A stretch of DNA of 64,000 bases, taken from positions 5,934,001 to 5,998,000 of the forward strand of contig CM067528.1 in assembly GCA_034509925.1 (NCBI GenBank), given 5' to 3'. Every line of letters starts with the position of its first letter. Position 1 is the stretch's first letter. Source of the stretch: Hirudinaria manillensis (lineage: Eukaryota > Annelida > Clitellata > Hirudinida > Hirudinidae). Under the pieces are notes generated by a model. That model had not been told where the DNA came from. It saw nothing but the letters and a program-made list of their open reading frames with translations, and did no database searches. Of the stretch, positions 23,682 to 49,200 are shown one piece after another. Position numbers and translations under genes: made by a program.

Positions 23682-25972
23682 CCTAACTCAGTATCTGAGC
23701 CAAGGATATGAGCATCAAAACAAAGATATCCAGTAGAATCAACAAACTCTTCGCTTTCCTGCAAGCCCGGCCAAGGGAACGCTCTTAATTATAATAATAA
23801 ATCGAAAAATAAAGAATAGTAAGATAACTTCCGCTACTACCTCTGAATTATTCTAATGTTACACAAATTAATAGCGCAATCACATTAACTATATCTATTA
23901 TAACAACGATTGTTATTAAAACCATTTTAACGGTAGAGATCTTTGACAAACTATTTAAAATGATATGACTGCAGTTAATAATTTCGCGATAATAATCATT
24001 TACTTAAAATTAAATGAAACTGGTGAGAACACTTATCAGTTCGAATGAACTGAATGAATTCTCCACTTTATGAGAAAGGACACGAAATTGTCTTAATCTT
24101 TCGCCAAAAAAAACGCCAAGCACATACTTAGTTTAATCAAACCAGCTCTGAATTTTATTATATAGTTTAATAGTAATTTAAACGGAATTTCATTTGAAGA
24201 AATGCTGATCAAGAGCGAGTTTCTGGTCTATTGATCATAGAGTTTGGCACAGACGTCATCGATTTATTTTCCAAGACCAAACGGACCCTAGTTTTAAATT
24301 ACAACTATAGTACCTTAAGCTAGGGTCATTTACATCCTCCAGCGCAGTAAATATGTTCCTCGATTGGCCTTTCAGAAGCAAAAAATATTGTTACAATGCA
24401 CACCAAATTTGTCCTATTCCTGCTTCGAACATTTTTAAAGACGACTATACCACTGGTTACCAGCGGAGAGGAATTTAATAAATCCTTGAACACCAGAATC
24501 AAAGATCTTAAGGGGATATTCTAGCTGGAGTGATTGCTCTGATAGTGAAAGGATTCAAATTCTTATTTCTACGACCAACTCAACATTGATATACATTGCA
24601 CATTTACATAGCGCTCAAAGCCTGAGCTTCAACATAACTTAGTTTCTATTTACCATGGTTTAAGGAGACTAGTCTTTCTAAAAGTATGATAAACCTATAG
24701 GCGTAGATACTTTAGGGTTGTCACACAAATCGATAATCGACCGTCTTAACTGATAGGCTCCAAACAGTTTCTAGAGAACTACAATGAGTGGGGAGAGTAA
24801 GAAGATCGCGAATCGTGCCAAGGGAACTATGACTAATCTAGAACATAGAAGGGGCTGCCCATTCACAATAGTATTACATTTCAAACATTATTCAATTAGT
24901 ATAGCCTTGAAAACAATTAAGTTCTCTATTTCAATTTATTAAAATTCACTATTTGTCACTACCAAGACACCTTTCTTCTGGCTGTAGACTGTATACAATG
25001 ACATAATCTTCCTTCAAGTGGCAAAGTGGACTGGCTACAAATCTATTCCCCTGAAGTCATATATTTGGCATAGTTCAGGGGTTTTAAATGGATTGCCTAT
25101 CAAACTATTTCAATTTCCAGAAGATTATAGCCAGATAAAAACTGTTAAAATACTTCAATGTTTTACAACCCCTTTGCTTCAAAAAGTCCTCCAATCAGCC
25201 ATTAAAAAATCTCCCTTCAAAATTTGTATAGATTTTTTTTCTCAAAATAACAAAGAGCAAAATGTAAATGGCATTACATTGAGCGTTGTGGTTACTTAAG
25301 CAACCGTTGGAATAGATTTGGAATAAAATGATGCAGCCACAAATGAGAAGTAAACTTAATTTAAGTCATAAGAAAATAAATAAAACAATAAATAATATTA
25401 ATATTATATTAAAGAAAAGCAAAATAAGAATCTATCACAGAAGCCCATTGACATCTTATTCTCAAAGGAATTAAACACCAGGTGATATGTAAGAGATGAA
25501 TTTTAAAATGTTTTTGAGATGCTTAAATGATTTTGAACAGGGATGGCATTGCAACTATAAAAATGTAAGATATTTCTTCCACCATTTCAATTCGCCTATA
25601 GAAAACATATTATTGCCATACAATATTTTCTTTTTAACAGAAAGTATTAGAACTTATAAAGTCAACAGAAATTATAAGGCACACCTCAAAGAAATAATGT
25701 AAAACTGAATGTGGCAAAGAGGAGGATAATAATAATAATACTTTGTAATATATCTACAGCTGACAATCAATACTTGCAAAGCTGATGCTAACTACCCAAA
25801 TAGAAACTGTATACAAATTTACATCTAGGGAATTGAAACCATAACAAAAAGGTATTCAGTGCTGCAGAAAATGTTTGAGAACATGAAATGAGAAAGCATT
25901 CGTTTGCCCAAAATGAAGGTTGCTAATATACAAACAGCAAGATAAAATAACAAGGTAGCAGATTCACATGCT
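23682..25972. other. Intergenic region: dynamin 5' flank and KIF21 3' flank
   Basis: About 2.3 kb between the dynamin start and the KIF21 stop, both on the minus strand. It must hold the dynamin promoter and the KIF21 3' UTR. A 93-codon open frame at 25018-25299 (+) is AT-driven and unlike any family I know. No transposon, tRNA or clear repeat seen. Confidence 0.5.
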
Positions 25973-39806
<13,834 letters not shown>

Positions 39807-40871
39807 TCAACTAGAAAATGTAGAATACCATAAAATGTGACAAACGGGAATTCCAAAACTTCTACAGGCTGTAAACTTCAATTATTTAAAGCATTTCAAC
39901 CTTTAATAACGATGTTTTGAATAAGTCAGTCTTCGTACCCTTTCAAGCCTAGTTCGCTTAATATGCAATCAAGCCGTTTTTGAACAAATTATTAGGAACC
40001 TATGTAAATCTTTCCCATTACCCGAGGATCGCAATATTAGCAAACTTGGATAATTCTATTATTTATGATAGGAATTATTAGAATTAATTCTGCAGCTAGT
40101 ATCGTCAGAGTAATTAGTCGTGGTTTTTTTTTATCTGTGCAGTGGCATCTATCGGCTGTTATATTGCTTGCATAATACTAAGACCTGTTCTTATCTTTAT
40201 TTATCGTTATTATATCCCACTGTAATATGACATTTTTCCGATACTTTTAATAATTCAAAGATGAAGTGACAACTACAATATAAAAACACTTTGAGCATTA
40301 TTTACAAAAAAATATGTGCGAGCAAATCTGTTTCTAGAATAATTCTTTGTCAATGTCATTTTGTTTTCATTCTTTACATCTTTAGTAACAATTTGTCACA
40401 TGGATGCCATTAAGGAAGATACTCTAACCCTGACAATTTTTTCACCTGCACCCTCCCCTTAGCCTCAGCCAATTGTTAAATATTTCCAAAAATGCACTTA
40501 ATACTAATTTGGTGATAAATTCAGGAAGGTTCTAACATCAGGCTCAACTCGTGCACACTGCAACTAGTCGATTCCATAACAATTTGCTTCAAATTTCGGT
40601 AAAGCTTTAAATTATAGAAAATTTATTCAATTACTAATTCTTGAATATTTTGATTGTCGTAAAAATAACAACGCGCATAATTTTATCAAATTTTTGACAG
40701 CGAGAGTTTTGCTTAACAAAAAATATAAAAATATTATTTTAAATATTTATTAAATAATTTTATTTAAATAATGTTTAGTAAACAAAATAGGGTTTTTTTT
40801 GTAAGTTGGGAATAGACAATATGCTCGCATACAGTCTATGGTAACACTTCCTTTTTTAATCGTCCGTTAAG
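39807..40871. other. Divergent region between KIF21 and ribosomal protein L13a
   Basis: About 1.07 kb holding two opposed promoters. On the minus strand TTTTCTAG ends 3 bases before the KIF21 ATG. On the plus strand a pyrimidine tract precedes the L13a start. The middle is AT-rich with no coding frame that I recognise. Confidence 0.5.
40847..40857 (+). promoter_or_regulatory. Candidate 5' TOP start of ribosomal protein L13a mRNA
   Basis: CTTCCTTTTTT, a pyrimidine run led by C, ends 14 bases before the L13a ATG. Animal ribosomal protein mRNAs typically begin with such a terminal oligopyrimidine tract under TOR/LARP1 control. The exact start site is inferred. Confidence 0.4.
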
Positions 40872-41813
40872 ATGAAGGTGTCCAGTAAGGTTTGTAGTAC
40901 TACCAACTAATCACGATTTTCTCGTCTACATCGAATTTGTGCTAACGTTTCGTTCCGTTGTTGATATGCCACTCTCTCAATGAATTTTGGATAAAATCAT
41001 TTGGATTAAGACGTAAAATTGATTTCTTCAGCCTCTCGTCATCGATGGCAAGGGCCATCTTCTCGGTAGATTGGCCGCCACCACAGCAAAAGCTTTGCTG
41101 CAAGGTATGGATTGATATAGCTTTTGGTCATTATCGCTTTTACACGTGACTTTTGATTTTAGGACAAAAGATTGTCGTTGTGAGGTGTGAGGGAATTGAG
41201 ATGTCTGGCAGCTTCTACAGAAAGAAGTGTTAGTAATGTACTTTAATAAAACTAGACTAACATAGGGTGCTGACAATAATTTGATTCCAGTGGAATACTT
41301 GGACTTCCTGAGGAAGAGGATGAACACCAACCCCAGAAGGGGTCCATACCACTTTAGAGCCCCCAGAAAGATCTTCTGGAGAACTGTTAGAGGCATGCTG
41401 CCCCACAAACTGCACAGAGGAAAGGAGGCACTTAACAGACTTCAGGCTTTTGAGGGTGTACCTCCACCATATGACAAGCAGAAGAGGATGGTAGTTCCTT
41501 CTGCATTGAGAGTGATTAGACTCAAGCCAAGGAGGAAGTTCTGTCAATTGAGCAGACTTTCAAGTGAAGTTGGCTGGAAGTACCAGGGTGTCATCTCAAC
41601 TTTGGAAAGGCGTAGGAAACTTAAATCAACCATCTTCCACAAGAAGAGGGTCCAGGAAAGGGTAAGTCAGGGCAAAATTTTATGAATGTTGGGTTACAGA
41701 AACTAATTTATACATTCTTTTGTTCTCAGAAACTGCTTGAACAGGCCAAGAAGAATGTTTCAGCAAAGGTGTCTGAATACCAAAAGATTATTGAATCTTT
41801 TGGACACAATTAA
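40872..41813 (+). CDS. RPL13A: 60S ribosomal protein L13a (uL13)
   Basis: Protein of the large cytosolic ribosomal subunit. Five exons: 40872-40889, 41032-41104, 41163-41228, 41291-41661, 41730-41813; 203 residues, the animal length. Exon 1 encodes only MKVSSK. Then [88 protein letters not shown] and a basic C terminus ending ESFGHN. Every conserved block is present. The start is the only ATG that joins in phase to exon 2. The four introns are 142, 58, 62 and 68 bases; in vertebrates this gene hosts box C/D snoRNAs, but I see no convincing one here. The promoter is divergent with KIF21. Confidence 0.97.
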
Positions 41814-41824
41814 ACTGTTTCCTT

Positions 41825-41830
41825 AATAAA
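41825..41830 (+). terminator. Candidate poly(A) signal of L13a
   Basis: AATAAA only 12 bases after the stop codon, giving a very short 3' UTR, as is common for ribosomal protein genes. Confidence 0.6.
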
Positions 41831-42169
41831 AATCTGTTTGGAACGTGATCTCATGTAGTGGTTTAGTCATTGGCACATCTAGATTCTGGTTTGTGGGCAT
41901 GTTGGTCACAGTGACTGGGTTTGGCTATGGAGTAATATTTAAATGAGTGCAATGCACAGATGAACTGGTTTACCTTTCTTCATTAACAAAATGGTATTTG
42001 GGTTCAGCAGCACATCTAAATAATGTGATGGTGTGGGGTCATTGGCCTATCTGGTCTGCTGACTGTCAGATGATACTTTTTGGCTGTGATATTGCCTTCA
42101 TGGGATAGGAGCGTGGTTGCTTTTGATAGGCTAGATGGTGTTACTGTGGTAATTTTCCGTTCACTGCAG

Positions 42170-42369
42170 ATGTGCTGGGCGTTCCTATTGATAGGGTGCT
42201 AGAATTACCCATGGTTTCGTTGCCGGGGAAAGGCTACATTCAGGCCTCTTTCCATCACGGGCGCTGTACTTCTAGATGGGTGGCCACAGCAGTCCCAACC
42301 GAGGAAGTTGGAGGTCACAAGGCACTGCAAGACCAAGGTTCCTCTTTAGCCGAGGACACGGAAACCATG
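42170..42369 (+). other. Possible coding exon, unidentified
   Basis: The stretch lies between L13a and NDUFA7 and is much less AT-rich than its flanks. It is bounded by an acceptor-like TTCACTGCAG and a donor-like CATG|GTAAAG, and is open in one plus frame (LELPMVSLPGKGYIQASFHH and onward, to a stop at 42382-42384). No family is recognised and no partner exon was found in the 1-kb gap. It could be an exon of an undetected gene, a non-coding transcript or an enhancer. Confidence 0.25.
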
Positions 42370-42864
42370 GTAAAGAGAGGGTGATCCACCAATTGCCTTA
42401 AACATCGTAGGGAATAATCCTTGAATAATACTTTGTAGGTATAAGTACGTTAAGCAAAATACGTTCCTATGGAGCGACTTTGCTAAAAGTTACGGTTACT
42501 ATTCAGTTCGAACGAACTTTGGAAACGACCATTGGTAGTAATTAGGAAAGCAAAACAATTTGGTTGCTTTAATTTTTGAATTAGCAATTATTACACAGTT
42601 TGTTTTGTGATTCAAGTCCATTAATTGAGTTATGCTTTATATATTAAAATTTAGAGCTAATAGATTGAGAGGACAGTCCGAACTTTTATTTTCTATTTTG
42701 TTTTTAGTTACTCAGTGACTTAATAAATTCTTTATCATCTAACCATAGTGTTATTTATATCTTTTCGAATCCTTCAATTTATTTATGTTTGGAAGCATTT
42801 CGGCGGACGTGTGCTAGCTGTTAATCAGTTAATAGTTTTATCTCGTTGCTTCGTTTTATTCACG

Positions 42865-45502
42865 ATGTCTGTCAAGCCAAGGGACGTCACTCCAATAATT
42901 TCTGCCTTGAGAAACTTTTTTGGCCAGGTAATTCTAGGACTATCAGCTGTTTGAAGGTCATTGCTAAAATGATTTAGTGTTTGCTAAAGAGCAATCTTTA
43001 CTTTGGCCCAATACTTTAGGCTTTAATTTGTTTGATAATTTTATTGGCTGCATTCACTTTCTTACACTAGGTCCAGTTGTGTATGCGTATACGTCTCGTA
43101 ATGCGATTGCTATACTCAATTTTAGGCTGGTTTTACCAGTAGGAATGCCTTGAATGCCCATGTCGGACTCGCATCCGATTTTTTCTTCATTCATGCTTCT
43201 TAATTGTATGCTACATATGCCCTGGCCTGACCAATACTCTCACAAGCCATGATTTGATGTCAATTCTCTTATTTTTGCATTTTATGGCTAAATTTGACCT
43301 AAATCGACATAAATCCTTGTATAGATTTCAAGGTATAAAAGCAATTCAGTTATCTTCTCTGTTCTTAATGGACATTCTCACTTCATTGCTGTTGATATGA
43401 TCCAAGGTATTTTTATTCGATGTGGGCAACAATCAGTTCAATTTGCTGACTGTAATTTGTTTGAGTTGATTTATCTCATATAATAATAATAGCTCTTGTA
43501 GCCTTCTCTGTACATGGTACCAGCTCCAGTAGTTCGTTTTATGTGGCCATTATGGTTATGTCATCTCTCACCAGTTCTAAATCCTCTGGAAAACCTTTTT
43601 GGATCCTTTCTAATTATTTGATTTGCTGGTATGTTGAGCTGGAAAAAAATGTTGCATCCTTGACAAACTCCTTTCTGTTGTAATGAAGAACATTATGATC
43701 TGCCATCTTTATTTCATCAGGCTGTTATCTGTATAGACTCAGTATCAGATGGACTAGATGTGGTGAGAATCCCATTTTGCTGATGTCAATGCCTTGCATA
43801 AATCAATGAAGTATTGACATAAAGATGGATTTCTTTCTTTATTTTCTCTATATTTCCAGAGATCTGATTGACATATTTCTCATTTTGATCTAAAACCAGC
43901 TTTTTCTTGCACAATTTCATGGTTCTAGATCAAATTGCATTTTGTGTGACATCACCAAATCTTACTGGCTTTTGTTGGGATAATTTTGTGTTATATCGAG
44001 GATATGCATAGTCTTTGGTGTGTGGAATCTATGTTGTCCATGTCTCAAGTTTTGTAAACAAATTTTCTAGATTGATTCAGAATATATTTTTTGCAATGTT
44101 TCACCAGAAAGATGACAGCTTTTGGTTAATACAAAAGCATTGTTTTGACTATTACATCCATGCTCCCATTTTTTAAATGCTGCATAATCATTTAAAGCAT
44201 TTAAAGGTTTCTTAAAAGTTAATCATGTTGACTTTTGTATAATTGATACATTGAACACTCACTTTATTAAATTTTCAAGAGAAAGTTGGTACCTGTCCAT
44301 AGGTTCGAGGACTACATTTCTCCCAGGTTAGCATTTTATCACTAAAGCTTCTCTCAAAGCAAAACTTGTTAATCTGCTTTTTGCTCAATTTATTTAATTT
44401 CAGTTGGGAATATCTTTTATGGTGTATCACTTTTATGGTTCATAGCATTTCTCACAAAGCAAATTATGTGTTGGAACAGGACAGCTCCACCTGCCAATTT
44501 ACCACCAGGAATCAGCCATGCATTATCAAAAAATGAATATCTCCACAGAGATGGGAGGAGAGCTGCTAGTCCTCCTGTTGTGCTATATAATGCAACCAAT
44601 CTTCTTGAGAGCAAGTTAGTTTTGTTTATAAATTTAAAAAAATTTAAATTGAAAAATATTCTTTTGGTATATCAAATGAGCCAGAAGGTGCACATAAGAA
44701 GTTTACTTCAGATTTTTCTGGAATGTGGCACAAATTTTAAAAATATAAGAGTGTAAATTGGCCCATTCAAGGGCATTTCTCGCCTAAAGACTCACAACAA
44801 TTTCAGAAACATTCACTTTCTTTCCCATATCAATGGAAACCACTCTTCAAGTCATTTTAATGTCATGGAAGAAAAGGCTTTTTAAAAATCTTCCAGTCAT
44901 AGAGCATCCTCTAAACTTTAAGCTATTTTATTTTAAGAAATTTTTTTTTATTCAATGATAATAATGATTGAACGATTGCAAAAGGAGACTCAAAACTGAG
45001 CCTACATGTGCTATAATCAAGCAAATTTTAACATACTCATTTGATAATAATGAGATTAAACTCATAAACATACATTTCTACCTCTCTCCAAATATAAACA
45101 AAGTAAATTGTGCCATGTTACACTTTCTAGTGCATTCAATATTGTTAGATAAAAGTATTTTTTTCAATAATGTTTGCATATTCCACTTCTTTGGTGAATT
45201 TGATATTGTCTTTAGTTTGAGCATGACTCACAGAATGCAAGCTAACATGTTAGTTTTTTTAATGAGATGTTATAGTTAATCTCAGATGGCTGAGATTAGT
45301 TAGACATATATGTGTGGGTGTGTGCAAAAACCAAAGCAAATTCATTGAAAAAGGATAACAATATAATAATTTAAATGTGGTACATTTAAAAAAAACTTTA
45401 TTTTGCTTTGAAATTTTCAGAGAAGCAAAGGTAACAGACAAAAGAGTACCCAAACCAGGACCTGGTTATGATTGGGAAAGTGGTCTTCCATCTTACAAAT
45501 AG
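42865..45502 (+). CDS. NDUFA7: NADH dehydrogenase 1 alpha subcomplex subunit 7 (complex I B14.5a)
   Basis: Accessory subunit of mitochondrial complex I on the matrix side of the inner membrane. Four exons: 42865-42927, 44280-44326, 44480-44614, 45421-45502; 108 residues against about 113 in mammals. N terminus MSVKPRDVTPIISALRNFFG, then RFEDYISPRTAPPANLPPG, and the family core ISHALSKNEYLHRDGRRAASPP with the conserved RDGRR. The tail ends GYDWESGLPSYK. Intron 1 is 1.35 kb, long for such a small gene; intron 3 is about 0.8 kb. All junctions are GT-AG and in phase. The gene converges on the KIF27-like gene. Confidence 0.93.
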
Positions 45503-46289
45503 GGAATAACAAACTCAACAAGCTCTTGGATCTTCAAACCAATGATTTGATAAAAGTTCAAGTGAATTTCTATTAATAAAATGTGATAAATTCGTGATGC
45601 TGTCATGTTTTGCTGACATCAAAATAACAATTTTAAGCAAGAGGCACAAATTACTGTTCTATGGACATCATTTGGGTAGAAAACTGCATATTTTATGGAG
45701 CCTCTAAGGAATCTGGAAAAGAAATAATTTTTAGGGTGATTTTAATTTACAATATATCTCAAATATACCAGTGAGGATTTCCTTAAGCTCTGAATTCACT
45801 GATTTTGAATTGTTGGACTGACTCTGACTTTGCACTGAGACCCTGCTTGATTGAATTGCATTGAAATCTGGGACTATTTTTCTGCTGGCTGATTTCTGGT
45901 CTTAAATTCAAAGGAAGTTCTCAGTTGATTTCATCCAAAAATCCAAATATTGTAAAAAATAACCCACTTGATATTTCTTGACAGTCTGTTGTGAGGTCTT
46001 TGCATTCAGAAGACTTCAATTTTGCTTTATTTTTTGATTCTCTGTACATGCTCTTGTAATATAAAACATCTTTTCCCAGGTCACAAATTCTTAACAGAAA
46101 AAGGAAATAAACTAAGCAAACTTAAGGAAAACGGCTTTCTTAATGAAACATCACAAGAAGCATAACTACTATGATGTAGACCATGAAATTCAATGCTTTC
46201 AAAAAGGAGAAATATCACATGTAACAATTAACATTAGTATTCCTGGCAGGATTGACTAATTACGAAATTTTGTGTGGATTTGAAAGTAT
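45503..46289. other. Convergent intergenic region between NDUFA7 and KIF27-like
   Basis: 3' UTRs of two converging genes. AATAAA at 45575-45580 (+) suits NDUFA7. A minus-strand AATAAA at 46026-46031 suits the kinesin. Nothing else is supported. Confidence 0.5.
45575..45580 (+). terminator. Candidate poly(A) signal of NDUFA7
   Basis: AATAAA 72 bases after the NDUFA7 stop codon. Motif only. Confidence 0.5.
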
Positions 46290-49200
46290 TTACTTTGCTT
46301 TCAGTATTTTCTCTATATCTGAATAATTTCTTTGGACGTCCCCTAACTTCTCATTGAAATCCTGATTTTGCTTTCTAATCTTTTTCTCATGTTCAGAGCT
46401 CAGGCTTCTGAGTTGGAGCTCAAGTTCTCTTATGAGGGTGTTCCTTTCATTTAGTGTGATCTACAAATAATTAACTAATTTTAAATAAAGGAAACGAATT
46501 TCTGGAAAGTCTCAGAAGCACCTTCATGTCTTCATTTGCAGTTGATAACTTTCTTTTTTCATGTTTCAATTCAATAATTTTCTTAAAGAATTTAAAAAGC
46601 AGAAAATTGGCTTCAGTTGGAGAAAGTGAATTGATTTTCCCCAAAAAGAAAGATTCATTTTTTGTCTTTGATTGTGATTTGTGCAAATCTTGTTTGCAAG
46701 CAATTGTACCATTTCTAAATTTTATTGTTTCTTCGATAGCCTCAAGAGTTTCTTCATATTCATTTAGCCTGTTTGATCAGAAATCGTTTTTTTTTATAAA
46801 CATTTTAAACAATCTTTTTAAAAAATCTGTAAAGACAATTGGTAAGATACTCACAATTGATAATCTACAGAATTACCACAAGTCAAATCTTGTGTTTTTA
46901 CAGCTATTTGCTTTCCACTTTCATCAGCTGCATCGGTATTAGTAGAAATTATCTGTACAAATATGAACAGCATGGCTTTAGTATTAGTCTGTTGAAATCC
47001 TGAAAAATTAAGACCCTAACTTTACTAGTATTCCCTGCTAATTTTTGTTGGAGTTCATTCCTCAGTTTTTCTAGTAACTCCTTTTCACGAATTAGTTTGT
47101 TTCGAGCAAGGATATCCTAGAAATAAAAATCTAGAGTATTAGTAAGCATTAGAATCTATTAAGTGAAGGGTATTGCAAACTTCTCGAAGGCTCTCGTTGA
47201 GTACTTTATCTTCAAGGTGAGCATTGATTTGCTCATTAATCCAATTACTAAAAAATAAATTTGTTCTGTTATAGTTTGTAAGGCTATTAATATCAGTATT
47301 TTTCTGGGATATTACTAAAGAATCTTACACCAATTGATGGATAATATTGTATATATAATAACTAATTATATAATTATCTATTGTGTAATGTACTGGTATT
47401 GCAACATTTCATCATGAAATACCTTGAAGCAGTAACAACATGCCTCATCTCCTCATTGGTAATGCTTTTTAATTTTGATGTTATTAATTTTACCTACAAT
47501 ACAGTTGTTAATTTATTGAATAGGAAACATTTAAAATGCTTGAAATAAAAGAAAGAATTATTCACTTCTTGTCTCTTTGCAAATGTTTTCGACTGATTAT
47601 TCACATCAAAGGAATTTTTCAAAGAACAATATCTATTGAAGCAAAACATGTAGTTAACAAATCAAAGCAAATGCAGACTATACTTTGGGTATACTTTGGG
47701 TAACAGTCATTACTGTTATTGTCATCATTGATGCTCTTATTTCTATTACGATACCAAAGTTTATTTTCAAAAATAACCTTGATATCTCATCCTGACTCTT
47801 TTGTTCTTTTTTTACCAAATCATTTTTGTATTGAATTATATCCTGCCTCAACAGATTATTCTCAGCTTCTAAGCATCTTATAGTTTCCTCTAACAGTTTT
47901 ATTTGTTTGGTTTCCTGCTTTTCATTGCTTAATCTGTTAATATGACATTCACTTACAAAAGTTTTTTTTAAATTGATAATATAAACACTTTGTCAAAAAT
48001 TTCATCTAACCCTATGCTGGACATTGCTTTTTGATCTGAAATATTTGAAATTATTCAGACAAAAAAGTTGCAAAACTTCAAAAAATCAAATTTGTCTGAC
48101 TTAGTAAAGGCTCCTTATCCCTAATCATCTTTAACCTGAATGTTTTCTTTCTGTTATGGCATATCTCATCCCTTAATTAAAATTGAATGTAATTACTCAA
48201 AGTAATCTTGAATTTTCTAGACATTTTTAGAATTCCTACTTTTGGAACAGATTTTCATAAGATTCTCTGAAGGTGGACACATTATCACCATCCTCCATTT
48301 CAGAATTCATGTAGTCATTTCTTAGTTTCAGGATATCTCCAATCTTCTCCACAGTTAGATACCCAGAACTGGTGTGAATGTTCCTATCTTTTACCTAAAG
48401 CATTGTAAAAGAAAGTATCACATTTAAATACATAAAAGTAATGCTTCAAAAATTTACTTAAACAAAGTAATTCAAGCAAAAGAAACATAAATAAAAATAT
48501 CACATATGCATATGTATAAACCTTGTCTTTATATGCTAAAAGACTTCATGTAGCCATCCTTTTTCATTACCTGTAATCTTCTTGTCCCAATCATTTGAGA
48601 TGGCACAGATTTGGCTCTTTCTCTCATCAGAACATATCCTGATTCACTGGTAATTAGCTTCTAATAAAAATTTGAATATCAATCATATGTTGAGTATTAA
48701 AGACAATGTGATGATACATATACATGATGATATTCCATGATAATAAATGGGATTTTAATCAGGCATTGGGTTCCATTAACAAAAAAAGTAAAATATATAA
48801 TACTTTAAACAATCAATTACAATGCAATCATAATGGCTTCCATTAATACATTTTGGCTTGATGGAAAAACCTATGTTAAACTCCTGAAAATTTAACTTCA
48901 TGAAATTTTGATTGCACAATGTCTTACCTATGATAAATAAAGTTATTCATTATTATTATTAAATCATCATTGTTATTAATATTTACATGGAGCCAGTAAT
49001 TACTTCTGAATTTTCTGTAAATACTTCATCCTGTTTCTTCAAGTCATCATCCAAGTCATCATTACATGAATTTAAGTTTAGGTGTATATTTTCATTCAGA
49101 AGCTTATTAATTTGGGCTGTTAATTCTGCTATCTCAACATTTTGTTTGGCAATTGTTTCATCTCTGAGCTCAAGTTGTTTTTCTTTCTGGTAATAATTTT

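Noticed and set aside
41028..41547. Antisense and alternate-frame reading frames over the L13a exons
   Set aside because: They fully overlap a gene whose protein matches the ribosomal family end to end.
40890..41729. Box C/D snoRNA in L13a introns, as in vertebrates
   Set aside because: No intron shows a convincing C box, D box and closing stem together; three of the four introns are under 70 bases.
48002..48036. Possible 25-base extra exon in the KIF27-like gene
   Set aside because: Including it puts the next exon out of frame at a stop. Joining 48240-48394 directly to 47778-47933 keeps phase and makes the total divisible by three.
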